From a candidate division WWE3 bacterium (GTDB taxonomy: Bacteria; Patescibacteriota; WWE3; 9FT-COMBO-53-11), in NCBI GenBank assembly GCA_030620855.1, contig JAUXIZ010000005.1, positions 1 to 18,372 on the forward strand: 18,372 nt of DNA. The letters run 5' to 3'. A program made the position numbers and the translations under genes. The stretch's first letter is position 1. Each line of letters begins with the position of its first letter. Shown here in pieces: positions 1-6,223 of this stretch. The notes under the pieces are model-generated. The model saw only the letters and a list, made by a program, of their open reading frames with translations, did no database searches and had not been told where the DNA came from.

Positions 1-220
1 CGGTAACTCTCCCTTTTGGAATACCGCCAACGCCCAAAGCAAGATCAAGACCTAAGGAACCTGTGGAAATGGAGGCAACCTCTTTTGCACGGGAAGCAAC
101 CTGCTCGCCAAGCTTCATAATGGCACCCGAGCCAAAGGACTTTTCTATCTGTGCAACCGCACTTTCCAACGCTTTCTCTTTACCGGAATCCGTAGAAGTT
201 TTTTTCTTTTTTGCCATCAT
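1..220 (-). CDS. recA: RecA recombinase, N-terminal part (runs off the left edge)
   Basis: RecA is the DNA-strand-exchange ATPase of homologous recombination. Only the first 73 residues are visible. After a lysine-rich start (MMAKKKK) they contain the typical RecA N-terminal helix and strand: ALESAVAQIEKSFGSGAIMK, then a SISTGSLGLDLALG stretch and a GGIPKGRV motif. The Walker A loop would follow just beyond the window edge. Two ATGs are adjacent (220 and 217) and neither has a clear Shine-Dalgarno. A promoter lies about 34 nt upstream. The length of the rest of the gene cannot be judged. Confidence 0.95.
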   Translation of the reverse strand, partial: MMAKKKKTSTDSGKEKALESAVAQIEKSFGSGAIMKLGEQVASRAKEVASISTGSLGLDLALGVGGIPKGRVT

Positions 221-253
221 TTTTGATAGGATGCCCTAGAAATCCCTGATGGG

Positions 254-282
254 ATTTTAACCTCTCTGGAGAGCAAAAGCAA
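254..282 (-). promoter_or_regulatory. Candidate recA promoter with a dyad in the spacer
   Basis: On the minus strand TTGCTT (277-282), a 17-bp spacer and TAAAAT (254-259) form a plausible sigma-70-type promoter. Transcription would start near 246, about 26 nt before the recA ATG. The spacer carries the dyad CTCTC-CA-GAGAG (262-273), which lies where a repressor could block polymerase. No regulator is known from the window, so the operator role is inference. Confidence 0.5.
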
Positions 283-291
283 GAACCTTTG

Positions 292-314
292 TGATTTTTG
301 CTCCACAAAAATCA
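292..314. repeat. Inverted repeat 1 upstream of recA (9-bp arms)
   Basis: TGATTTTTG (292-300), a 5-nt loop and CAAAAATCA (306-314) form a perfect 9-bp stem. It is AT-rich and has no T-run directly after it on either strand, so it is not a clean terminator. It is the first of three abutting dyads between the small Cys-rich gene and recA. Confidence 0.8.
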
Positions 315-317
315 GGA

Positions 318-336
318 CAGAGTTTAAATAACTCTG
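318..336. repeat. Inverted repeat 2 upstream of recA (7-bp arms)
   Basis: CAGAGTT (318-324), a 5-nt loop and AACTCTG (330-336) form a perfect stem. On the minus strand it is followed after about 6 nt by a run of five T within repeat 1. It could therefore be a weak terminator for the small gene at 468-677, but the spacing is poor. Confidence 0.75.
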
Positions 337-349
337 ACCTGAACAGGTC
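336..349. repeat. 14-bp perfect palindrome, candidate protein-binding site
   Basis: GACCTGAACAGGTC reads the same on both strands. A DNA palindrome with a 2-nt centre suits a dimeric DNA-binding protein better than an RNA hairpin. It lies about 115 bp upstream of the recA start. It is not a standard LexA box of either the E. coli or the Bacillus type, so any SOS role is speculation. Confidence 0.6.
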
Positions 350-467
350 CAACCTTGCTGTGACTAATGACAAGACCTACTGCCGACGTGTTAAAAACGT
401 TCTCAAAACTAGTGAACCTGATCGCCCCTATCCTCCAACTCCTTGGTATATCCGTATATGCAAGAAC

Positions 468-677
468 TTACGTACTCTGCCGAGCACACCAAGGAAACCC
501 CGACCTGCCGTTCTCCTCAATTCCGTGGCGGTGTTTGGTGAAATCGTCGTTATGAACCATCGGACAGGATTCGATTTCAATGGCCTTCTCCCCACCTTCG
601 AAAGAAAACGATTCCTCCTTAGAAACCAAATTAACACAATGCTCGCAAGGGCTCTCCTTCAAAAGAAGCTCTGACAT
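468..677 (-). CDS. Small Cys/His-rich protein of unknown function
   Basis: I do not recognise this 69-residue protein. It has C11-x2-C14 and later C38 and C64, plus a His-rich stretch around H42-H51, so it may bind a metal ion such as zinc. It is acidic in the middle and has no signal peptide or membrane segment. Support for it being real: a near-ideal Shine-Dalgarno (GGAAAGGAGAGG) ends about 3 nt before the ATG. A good promoter (707-734) lies just upstream, giving a leader of about 23 nt. It points the same way as recA, 247 bp away, with hairpins between. Another frame of the same strand is also open here, so a different product is possible. Confidence 0.55.
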   Translation of the reverse strand: MSELLLKESPCEHCVNLVSKEESFSFEGGEKAIEIESCPMVHNDDFTKHRHGIEENGRSGFPWCARQST

Positions 678-706
678 GACCTCTCCTTTCCCTAGTTATT
701 GCTCTT

Positions 707-734
707 ATTTTAACAGTGGTATTGGAAATTTCAA
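707..734 (-). promoter_or_regulatory. Promoter for the small Cys-rich gene
   Basis: On the minus strand TTGAAA (729-734), a 16-bp spacer and TAAAAT (707-712) are followed about 23 nt later by the Shine-Dalgarno and ATG of the gene at 468-677. Its -35 box lies next to the -35 box of the plus-strand tRNA promoter (722-727), so the two promoters overlap back to back. Confidence 0.6.
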
Positions 735-751
735 CGATTAGGAGATAAAAT
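722..751 (+). promoter_or_regulatory. Promoter for tRNA-Pro
   Basis: TTGGAA (722-727), an 18-bp spacer and TAAAAT (746-751) place the transcription start about 7-8 nt downstream, at or just before the first base of the tRNA (760). It overlaps the divergent promoter of the small Cys-rich gene, so the two could interfere with each other. Confidence 0.55.
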
Positions 752-759
752 GGTTATGT

Positions 760-835
760 CGGGGACTGGCGCAATTGGCAGCGCGCACGCATGGGGTGCG
801 TGAGGCTCCGGGTTCAAGTCCCGGGTCCCCGACCA
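760..835 (+). tRNA. tRNA-Pro (anticodon GGG)
   Basis: The 76-nt sequence folds as a canonical cloverleaf. The acceptor arm is CGGGGAC/GTCCCCG and the D arm is GCGC/GCGC around AATTGGCA. The anticodon stem CACGC/GCGTG encloses the loop ATGGGGT, giving anticodon GGG (reads CCC). The variable loop has 5 nt, and the T arm CCGGG/CCCGG encloses TTCAAGT. The discriminator is A73 and CCA is encoded. C1-G72 fits a bacterial proline tRNA. A run of five T follows directly. It stands alone, transcribed against its neighbours. Confidence 0.95.
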
Positions 836-838
836 TTT

Positions 839-850
839 TTCGTTAACGAA
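839..850. repeat. 12-bp palindrome between tRNA-Pro and sodA
   Basis: TTCGTTAACGAA is a perfect palindrome in the short gap between the converging tRNA and sodA ends. It has no loop and is not a classical terminator, although a T-run (836-840) adjoins it on the plus strand. Its function is unknown. Confidence 0.5.
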
Positions 851-858
851 GCGCTGAT

Positions 859-1485
859 TCAAGAGGAAAAATTACTCTCTACTTGGTCCCAATTGACTAA
901 ATTCCACCACGCTTCAATATATTCGCCGCGGCGGTTTTGGTACTTAAGATAGTAAGCGTGCTCCCACACATCAAGACCCAATATTGGGGTTTGCCCTTGA
1001 GAAATTGGTGAATCCTGGTTTGGGGTTGTAATGACTAAAAATTTGTTTGAGGAATCCCTAACAAGCCAAGTCCAACCGCTACCAAAAAGAGTTGCCGCAG
1101 CGTTTGAAAACTGTTTTTTTAATTCTTCAAAGCTCCCGAACTCTTTCTCCAGCTCTTTACTCAGCTCTCCCTCTGGCTCCCCTCCTTTATCCACCGAAGA
1201 TTGACGCGCAGGCGGTGCCATGACTTTCCAAAATAAGGAGTGGTTAAAGTGTCCACCACCGTTATTCCTAACTGCCATCCGAATATTATCTGGAACAGAG
1301 TTTAAATCGGTAAGCAAACCCTCAACCGATTTTTCTCGAAGATCTGGGTAGTTTTCCAAAGCTTTGTTCAGCTTGTCCACATATCCTTGGTGGTGTTTGT
1401 CATGGTGAATTTCCATAGTTTGGGCGTCTATAAAAGGTTCAAGTGCGTCATAATGGTATGGAAGTTCCGGTAATTCAAAAGGCAT
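859..1485 (-). CDS. sodA: Superoxide dismutase, Fe/Mn family, probably Mn type
   Basis: It converts superoxide to oxygen and hydrogen peroxide, probably in the cytoplasm since no signal peptide is seen. At 208 residues it has the usual length. All four metal ligands are present: H27 (in HHDKHH), H82 (in HFNHSLFW), D172 and H176 (in DVWEHAYY). G77 and the glutamine in the NQDSP motif (Q157) are the pattern expected for manganese rather than iron enzymes. No Shine-Dalgarno precedes the ATG. An extended -10 box ends 11 nt upstream, implying a very short leader. It follows the ribosomal block in the same direction after a 66-bp gap with no clear terminator, so some read-through is possible. Confidence 0.96.
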   Translation of the reverse strand: MPFELPELPYHYDALEPFIDAQTMEIHHDKHHQGYVDKLNKALENYPDLREKSVEGLLTDLNSVPDNIRMAVRNNGGGHFNHSLFWKVMAPPARQSSVDKGGEPEGELSKELEKEFGSFEELKKQFSNAAATLFGSGWTWLVRDSSNKFLVITTPNQDSPISQGQTPILGLDVWEHAYYLKYQNRRGEYIEAWWNLVNWDQVESNFSS

Positions 1486-1496
1486 AGCTTGTAAGT

Positions 1497-1505
1497 TTTA
1501 TAGCA
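1497..1505 (-). promoter_or_regulatory. Extended -10 element upstream of sodA
   Basis: On the minus strand TGCTATAAA fits an extended -10 box (TGn plus TATAAA). It ends 11 nt before the sodA ATG, so the transcript would begin only about 4-5 nt upstream of the start codon. I see no good -35, which extended -10 promoters do not strictly need. Confidence 0.4.
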
Positions 1506-1551
1506 TATTCACTAAGTTAAAATTGGGCGCGTTGGACGTTTGGAAGCCTTC

Positions 1552-1962
1552 TTATCGTTTGGAGTACTGCGGTCTTTTCCTAGCTTTGCGCAGGAAATAT
1601 TTTTTGCGCTCTTTTTCGCGGGGATCGCGGGTCAAAAGCCCGGCTTCGCGTAAAGTTTTCCTAAACTCCTCATCAACCTTGACCAAAGCCCGGGCAAATC
1701 CCAAAACAACGGCCCCCAGCTGGCCGCTTGTGCCTCCCCCGGAAACCTTAGCAGTAGCGTGAAACTTGCCTTCTGTTCCGGTTACTTTAAAAGGCTCTGT
1801 ATAGTAGGCCACATCCGACTCAAGCGGAAAGTATTGCTCAATCGGTTTTCCGTTTACGGTAATATCCCCTTTACCCTCAAAAAGCCGCACTGTGGCGGTT
1901 GACTCTTTGCGCCGGCCGACAGTTTCAAAGTATTTATTTTTTACGCTTTCTCGCTCTACCAC
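1552..1962 (-). CDS. rpsI: 30S ribosomal protein S9
   Basis: S9 sits in the 30S head, and its C-terminal tail reaches the P-site tRNA. The 136-residue product has the conserved YFETVGRRKE start of the fold, the central KVSGGGTSGQ loop and the basic C-terminus ending KARKRPQYSKR. The start is GTG at 1962; the first about 10 residues are non-conserved. It lies 4 bp after rplM, the usual L13-S9 pair, here appended to the alpha operon. It is the last gene of the ribosomal block. Confidence 0.96.
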   Translation of the reverse strand: MVERESVKNKYFETVGRRKESTATVRLFEGKGDITVNGKPIEQYFPLESDVAYYTEPFKVTGTEGKFHATAKVSGGGTSGQLGAVVLGFARALVKVDEEFRKTLREAGLLTRDPREKERKKYFLRKARKRPQYSKR

Positions 1963-1966
1963 AATT

Positions 1967-2401
1967 TTATTTCGCTTCCTTCGAACCTTTCGCTTTATCT
2001 ACCATCTCCCCTTCCGATTCTGGGTAAACATAAAGCTTCGTAATCATCTTCCTGCCAAGTTTACCTCTAGGCAACATACCTTTCACAGCTCTTCTGATAA
2101 TCTCCTGCGGGCGCCGTTGCCTTAACTCTTTTAACGTTTCTGCTTTAAGCCCGCCCGGATAGCCGGAGTGGCGGTAATAAACTTTTTGCTCTTCCTTTTT
2201 GCCTGTAACCTCAATTTCCTTTGCGTTCACAACCACGACATAGTCGCCCATGTCCAGGTAAGGCGCCCAGTTTGGCTTATCCTTGCCCATTAAAAGCTGG
2301 GCGATCCCGCTGGCCAATCGCCCCAATATCTTACCCCGCGCATCGATAAGATGCCAACCTCTTTTAACTTCGCTTGCCTTTGTTGCTTTTGTTTTTTGCA
2401 T
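1967..2401 (-). CDS. rplM: 50S ribosomal protein L13
   Basis: L13 is an early-assembly protein of the 50S subunit. The 144-residue product shows WHLIDARGKILGRLAS, GDYVVVVNA and the YRHSGYPGG and KGMLPRGKLGR motifs typical of L13. The start at 2401 is required to keep the normal N-terminus and lies 38 bp inside the rplQ coding region, an unusually long overlap. No strong Shine-Dalgarno is seen, so translation is probably coupled to rplQ. Confidence 0.96.
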   Translation of the reverse strand: MQKTKATKASEVKRGWHLIDARGKILGRLASGIAQLLMGKDKPNWAPYLDMGDYVVVVNAKEIEVTGKKEEQKVYYRHSGYPGGLKAETLKELRQRRPQEIIRRAVKGMLPRGKLGRKMITKLYVYPESEGEMVDKAKGSKEAK

Positions 2402-2777
2402 CTTTGCTGCTCTTTCCGGCCTTCTTCTTGCCGGCCTCCTTGGATTTTGCGGGCTCTTTTATCTCCTCAACAAACTCCACACGTCCCATGGGCGCATTGT
2501 CGCCCAATCTGTGCGGCAGTTTTATAACTCGAACATAACCTCCGATCCGGTCTTTAAACTGAGGTATCACCCGGTCCAAAAGTTTTGCGGCCACAGTTTT
2601 GGGAAATAGGGAAAGGATCCGGCGGCGGGCTACTAGATCAAGATTCTTAGATCTTGAAATTATCCGCTCGACTTCTCTCTTTAAATTCTTAGCTCGAGCT
2701 TCGGTTGTAGTAACGCGGCTGTGCAAAACAAGCGAGGAGATGAGGTTTCGGACTTGCCGGTTTGGTGTTTTTGGCAT
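2364..2777 (-). CDS. rplQ: 50S ribosomal protein L17 with lysine-rich tail
   Basis: L17 binds 23S rRNA near the peptide exit tunnel. Residues 1-107 are the normal protein, with NLISSLVLHSRVTTTEARAK and a GGYVRVIKL strand. Residues 108-137 form an added Lys/Ser/Ala tail. The last 12 or so codons of this tail overlap rplM in another frame. It follows rpoA after a 6-bp gap, the standard order of the alpha operon. Confidence 0.95.
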   Translation of the reverse strand: MPKTPNRQVRNLISSLVLHSRVTTTEARAKNLKREVERIISRSKNLDLVARRRILSLFPKTVAAKLLDRVIPQFKDRIGGYVRVIKLPHRLGDNAPMGRVEFVEEIKEPAKSKEAGKKKAGKSSKDAKNKSNKGKRS

Positions 2778-2783
2778 GGGACA

Positions 2784-3734
2784 TTACTCCCTAAGAGCAG
2801 CCCCCAACTTCTTAAGCGCCTTGTTGACTTCCTTCAAACCGGCCTCTCCAAACCCTTTGATATCGAACAAATCCTCATCTGTTTTTTGGAGCAATCTCCC
2901 AACAGACTTGATGCTTGAATTCTCCAAAGTATTTAACGTCCGCGGGGAAAGACCAAGATCGGAAACGGGAGTCTTTCTTACCTCTTCCGATACCTCGGCA
3001 ACCGACTCCTTCTCGGGCTCCTTAGCTTTGGGAGCCTTTTCCTTCTTGCCGGCAACTTCCAAACCGCCGATCCGGGCAAAGTAGCCTTGCAAGATCTTGG
3101 CAGCGGCTTCCAGAGCCTCGGAAGGCTTGATGGTCTCATCGGTTGTGATATTGATAATCAACTTATCCAAATCAGTTCTTCGGCCGACTCTTGCCCCTTC
3201 GACCGTAAAGGAAACGTTGGTAACTGGGGAAAAGATTGAGTCCATAGGGATAACTCCAACTTTGTCGCTTTCGCGCTCTTCGGCGGATCTGTATCCAACT
3301 CCGCGCTCCACAACCAGCGAGACGGAAAGCTTCGAACTTTTGTCGGTTAGGGTAGCTATTTTTGCGTCCGGGTTGGCGATAACCGCTTCGGAGGAAATTT
3401 TGATATCTTTAGCCTTAAGCTCCTTTTTTCCCTTGGCTTCCAAAGTACCCTCAAAAGGCCCGTCCCCGCGGATTTGGAAACGCACCTTTTTGAGATTCAT
3501 AAGTATTTCAACCACATCTTCCCCAACTCCCTTAATGGTAGTAAAGGGGTGCGAAACCCCCTGAATGCGAATTTCCGAAATTGCCCCTCCCGGAAGAGAT
3601 GACAGAAGCACTCTTCTTAATGCAGTCGCCAAAGTGACGCCATACCCGGAAGGCAGCGGCTCAATTATAAAAACTCCGCTGTTTTTGGTTTCCTTTTCCT
3701 TTTTTATCTTCAGGTCTTTAAGATCCATAACCAT
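2784..3734 (-). CDS. rpoA: RNA polymerase alpha subunit
   Basis: Alpha dimerises to nucleate core RNA polymerase and contacts promoter DNA and activators. Residues 1 to about 225 are the N-terminal assembly domain, with the GYGVTLATALRRVLLSSLPG and KGVGEDVVEILMNLK signatures. A charged Lys/Glu linker of about 35 residues follows. The C-terminal helix-hairpin-helix domain (about 258-316) includes R265 and N268, matching the DNA-contact residues of E. coli alpha. The start overlaps the rpsD stop as TAATG; a second in-frame ATG at codon 3 is possible. The 316-residue length is normal. Confidence 0.97.
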   Translation of the reverse strand: MVMDLKDLKIKKEKETKNSGVFIIEPLPSGYGVTLATALRRVLLSSLPGGAISEIRIQGVSHPFTTIKGVGEDVVEILMNLKKVRFQIRGDGPFEGTLEAKGKKELKAKDIKISSEAVIANPDAKIATLTDKSSKLSVSLVVERGVGYRSAEERESDKVGVIPMDSIFSPVTNVSFTVEGARVGRRTDLDKLIINITTDETIKPSEALEAAAKILQGYFARIGGLEVAGKKEKAPKAKEPEKESVAEVSEEVRKTPVSDLGLSPRTLNTLENSSIKSVGRLLQKTDEDLFDIKGFGEAGLKEVNKALKKLGAALRE

Positions 3735-4315
3735 TACCGTGAATAAAACTCAACAACCATCCTCACATCAACCTCGGCCCCAAGATCTTCCACCTCGGGT
3801 AAAGATACGATTTCGGCCGTTTTTTCGCGCTTGTTAAGCTTAATCCACGAAGGGCGAACTACTTCATCGTACAGGGTAAACTCCTTTTTTTCAAGAGTAA
3901 TCTTATTACCCTTATCAACCATGAAAGAAGGGACCGTCACTTTTTTCCCGTCGACCTGGACAAGTCCGTGTCCGACTATCTGGCGCGCATGCGGCCTGGT
4001 TTTGGCAAGACCGGCCCGATAAACGGTGTTGTCCAAACGCCTTTCCAAAAGCTCCAAAAGAACTTCTCCCGTCTTCTCCCTGCTTCGCAAGGCCTTCTGC
4101 AGGTAGCGCCTAAACTGGCGTTCTCTAATACCGTAAATCCTCTTAACTTTTTGCTTTTCTCGAAGCTGCTGTCCGTACTCCGAAAGTCTGCGCCTCCTCC
4201 GTCCGTGCTGACCCGGGACAGACATCCGAGTTGTTACCGGACAATTATCCCGGCCGCAAAGCGGGATTCCTTCTCGTCGGCAAAGTTTGTGTGTTGGTCC
4301 TGTATATCTACCCAT
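3734..4315 (-). CDS. rpsD: 30S ribosomal protein S4, zinc-type variant with HxxC
   Basis: S4 starts assembly of the 30S body and helps form the mRNA entry channel. The 193-residue product has the MGRYTGP start, the VPGQHG motif and an S4 RNA-binding domain (about 88-150, LERRLDNTVYRAG). Zinc-type S4 normally uses CxxC and CxxxxC pairs. Here the first pair is H9-x2-C12 and the second C20-x4-C25, so a His probably replaces one Cys ligand. In the alpha operon S4 is the classical autogenous repressor; I cannot see whether that applies here. Confidence 0.96.
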   Translation of the reverse strand: MGRYTGPTHKLCRREGIPLCGRDNCPVTTRMSVPGQHGRRRRRLSEYGQQLREKQKVKRIYGIRERQFRRYLQKALRSREKTGEVLLELLERRLDNTVYRAGLAKTRPHARQIVGHGLVQVDGKKVTVPSFMVDKGNKITLEKKEFTLYDEVVRPSWIKLNKREKTAEIVSLPEVEDLGAEVDVRMVVEFYSR

Positions 4316-4321
4316 CTTTCT

Positions 4322-4693
4322 TTAAACTCTCCTTCTATTTTTTGGCCGAGGTCCGTTGTGGGGAATCGGGGTCACATCCGTTATCGAGGAAATTTCCAAC
4401 CCGCCCACCTTTAAGGCCTTCATAGCCGCATCCCGGCCCGGCCCGGGCCCCTTAACCAATACACCCACCTCTCTAACACCGGCATCCGATGCTCTTTTTG
4501 CAACATCTTCCGCCGCCCGGGACGCGGCGTAGGGAGTAGACTTTTTAGTTCCTTTAAAGCCGGCTGCCCCAGCCGAACCTCTCACAATTACGCCACCATC
4601 TTCTCCGGCAATGGTGATGAGGGTGTTGTTAAAAGTTGCCGTGATGTGGGCCACCGCTTTTTCTGGTATTTTTCTAACTTTCTTCTTCGCCAT
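4322..4693 (-). CDS. rpsK: 30S ribosomal protein S11
   Basis: S11 lines the mRNA exit region of the 30S platform. The 123-residue product contains AHITATFNNTLITI, SAGAAGFKGTKKSTPYAA and the C-terminal DVTPIPHNGPRPKNRRRV signature. Start ATG at 4693 gives MAKKKVRK, a normal S11 beginning. It follows rpsM by 2 bp and precedes rpsD by 6 bp, as in most bacteria. Confidence 0.97.
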   Translation of the reverse strand: MAKKKVRKIPEKAVAHITATFNNTLITIAGEDGGVIVRGSAGAAGFKGTKKSTPYAASRAAEDVAKRASDAGVREVGVLVKGPGPGRDAAMKALKVGGLEISSITDVTPIPHNGPRPKNRRRV

Positions 4694-4695
4694 TT

Positions 4696-5100
4696 TTAGG
4701 TCTTTTGGGCCTTCTTAGCTTCTCGAGCGGATTTGCTGGTTCCGATAATCGTCATCTTCCGGCCCCGTCTGGTTCGGGCATTCGTTCTGGTCCTCTGACC
4801 TCTGACCGGAAGCCCTCTCTCGTGGCGCAGCCCCCGGTAGGAACCGATCTCTTGTAGTCTTTTGATATTAAGAGCAACTTCCGAAGAAAGCTCCCCCTCC
4901 ACCCGGTAGCCGCCTTTATCGATCGCGTCCCTGATTTTACCAATCTCCTCATCGCCCAAGTCCTTTACTCTTGCATCGGGAGAGATTCCCGCATCCGTAA
5001 GAATTTTCTTAGCCAAACTCCGGCCGACGCCCTTGATATAAGTTAGGGAGATTTCTACTCTTTTGTCTTGCGGAATATCAACTCCTGCTATTCTTGCCAT
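4696..5100 (-). CDS. rpsM: 30S ribosomal protein S13
   Basis: S13 lies in the 30S head and forms bridges to the 50S subunit and contacts with P-site tRNA. It begins MARIAGVDIPQDKRV, has a helix-hairpin-helix region (YIKGVGRSLAKKIL, ISPDARVKDL) and ends in the basic RGQRTRTNARTRRGR tail. At 134 residues it is slightly longer than E. coli S13. It starts 2 bp after the rpmJ stop. Confidence 0.97.
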   Translation of the reverse strand: MARIAGVDIPQDKRVEISLTYIKGVGRSLAKKILTDAGISPDARVKDLGDEEIGKIRDAIDKGGYRVEGELSSEVALNIKRLQEIGSYRGLRHERGLPVRGQRTRTNARTRRGRKMTIIGTSKSAREAKKAQKT

Positions 5101-5102
5101 CG

Positions 5103-5216
5103 TTATCCTTGCCTCTGCTTATGCTTTGGATTCTTGCACGTAACATAAAGGCGTCCTTTGCGCCTTACAATCTTGCAATCTTTACACATTTTCTTAACAC
5201 TAGCTCTAACCTTCAT
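5103..5216 (-). CDS. rpmJ: 50S ribosomal protein L36 (zinc type)
   Basis: This 37-residue protein starts MKVRASVKKMCKDCK and ends CKNPKHKQRQG. It has the complete zinc set C11, C14, C27 and H32 of the L36 zinc ribbon. L36 binds 23S rRNA near the base of the L7/L12 stalk region and aids late assembly. It sits in its usual place between infA and rpsM, 14 bp after infA and 2 bp before rpsM. Confidence 0.96.
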   Translation of the reverse strand: MKVRASVKKMCKDCKIVRRKGRLYVTCKNPKHKQRQG

Positions 5217-5230
5217 ATCAAACTTGGTCG

Positions 5231-5461
5231 CTAAACCCGGTACGTGACTCTCCCTCGGTCCGGATCATAAGGCGACATTTCTACCTTAACCTTGTCTCCG
5301 GGGAGGACTCTAATCCTGTACTTTCTCATTTTCCCTGAAATATAGGCCCAAATTAACCGCCCGTCCTCAAGTTCCACGCGAAAGAGTGCGTTCGGGAGCG
5401 TTTCTTTAACAATCCCTTCAACTTCGTTCTTGTCTTTTTGCAAACCTTCCTTTTTTACCAT
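5231..5461 (-). CDS. infA: Translation initiation factor IF-1
   Basis: IF-1 binds the 30S A site during initiation and is a single OB-fold. The 76-residue product carries EVEGIVKETLPNALFRVELE, a KMRKYRIRVLPGDKV stretch and a YDPDRGRVTYR end, all typical. The N-terminus has a few extra Lys/Asp residues. It begins 1 nt after the map stop codon; the map-infA-rpmJ order is common in bacteria. Confidence 0.97.
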   Translation of the reverse strand: MVKKEGLQKDKNEVEGIVKETLPNALFRVELEDGRLIWAYISGKMRKYRIRVLPGDKVKVEMSPYDPDRGRVTYRV

Positions 5462-5462
5462 A

Positions 5463-6221
5463 TCAATCTGGTTCGGTCAAGATTATAGGACCTTTTTTAG
5501 TTACCGCGACGGTATGTTCAAAGAGTCCGCTCAAGCTTCCGTCATCGGTCGCGACTGTCCACCCGTTGTCAGCGACCACTAAATTTGTACTTCCGGCAGA
5601 GTAAATTGCCTCAATCGCAAGGGTCATGCCTTCCTTAAGGCGCGGGCCAAAACCGTGGATAACTTTGCACGGTACTTGCGGTTTCTCATGCAAATCTTTG
5701 CCGATTCCATGCCCGACCAAACTATCTACAGGATTATACCCTGCCTCCTCCAAAACCCCCTGCATGGCAGAGGAGATGTCTCCAACTCTGTTCCCCACCC
5801 GAGCTTGATTTATCGCCGCGGCGAGCGCCTTTTTCCCCGCCTCCAGAAACCGGATCTTCTCCTGTGGAGCCTTTTTTATATCTCCAACGTAGACAGTCCA
5901 AGAGGAATCCGTGTTGAACCCTTTGTAGTAGGCGCCCAAGTCCACACTCAAAATGTTCCCCTCGGCAAGCTTTTTTTTGGTTGTTAGACCGTGCACTACT
6001 CCCTCGTCCAAGTTTAGACAAGTTGCAAAATCGTAGCCGGCCACCCGCTTAAACGCCGGTTCGGCCCCCAGTCTTGTAATCTCTTCTTCGGCGATCTCCT
6101 CAAGCTCGAGAAGCTTGGTGCCGGGAGCCGCGGCCTCGAGAGTTTTACCTAAGGCGGAAGCCGTGATCTTGGCCCCTTCCTTCATAATTTCGATCTCTCT
6201 TGCAGTTTTTAGTTTAATCAT
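5463..6221 (-). CDS. map: Methionine aminopeptidase, type I
   Basis: It removes the initiator methionine from new proteins using a two-metal site. At 252 residues it is a standard bacterial type I enzyme. The metal ligands are D94, D105, H171, E204 and E235, with substrate-binding H77 and H178. They sit in VDLGAYYKGFNTD, VGHGIGKDLHEKP, AIEAIYSAG and FEHTVAVT. It lies 2 bp after adk and 1 bp before infA, so it is translated as part of the operon. Confidence 0.97.
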   Translation of the reverse strand: MIKLKTAREIEIMKEGAKITASALGKTLEAAAPGTKLLELEEIAEEEITRLGAEPAFKRVAGYDFATCLNLDEGVVHGLTTKKKLAEGNILSVDLGAYYKGFNTDSSWTVYVGDIKKAPQEKIRFLEAGKKALAAAINQARVGNRVGDISSAMQGVLEEAGYNPVDSLVGHGIGKDLHEKPQVPCKVIHGFGPRLKEGMTLAIEAIYSAGSTNLVVADNGWTVATDDGSLSGLFEHTVAVTKKGPIILTEPD

Positions 6222-6223
6222 GC

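Larger units (their letters stand above)
221..467. other. Gene-free spacer between recA and a small Cys-rich gene
   Basis: I see no convincing gene in this 247-bp stretch. Translations of both strands give only short or atypical frames. It holds the recA promoter (254-282) and three tandem inverted repeats (292-349), described separately. A minus-strand purine-rich stretch (AAGGAGTTGGAGG, about 435-447) resembles a ribosome-binding site but leads to only a nine-codon frame. The spacer could contain a small RNA, but nothing matches an RNA family that I recognise. Confidence 0.5.

Noticed and set aside
221..467. Possible structured RNA such as SRP RNA, tmRNA or RNase P RNA
   Set aside because: The GGAAG-type SRP loop, the tRNA-like ends of tmRNA and the conserved RNase P core sequences were looked for and not found.
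428..637. A second minus-strand frame overlapping the small Cys-rich gene
   Set aside because: Its start lies inside the other gene and has no ribosome-binding site; the product is very basic with no recognisable motif. A frameshift link to the first frame was considered but gives no known protein.
291..674. A 127-codon plus-strand frame with a GTG start opposite the small Cys-rich gene
   Set aside because: It has no Shine-Dalgarno or promoter, starts inside a hairpin and lies antisense to a gene with much better start signals. Its composition does not look like a folded protein.
1503..1551. A terminator after rpsI
   Set aside because: Only short imperfect dyads without a T-run are present, so the end of the ribosomal transcript cannot be placed here.
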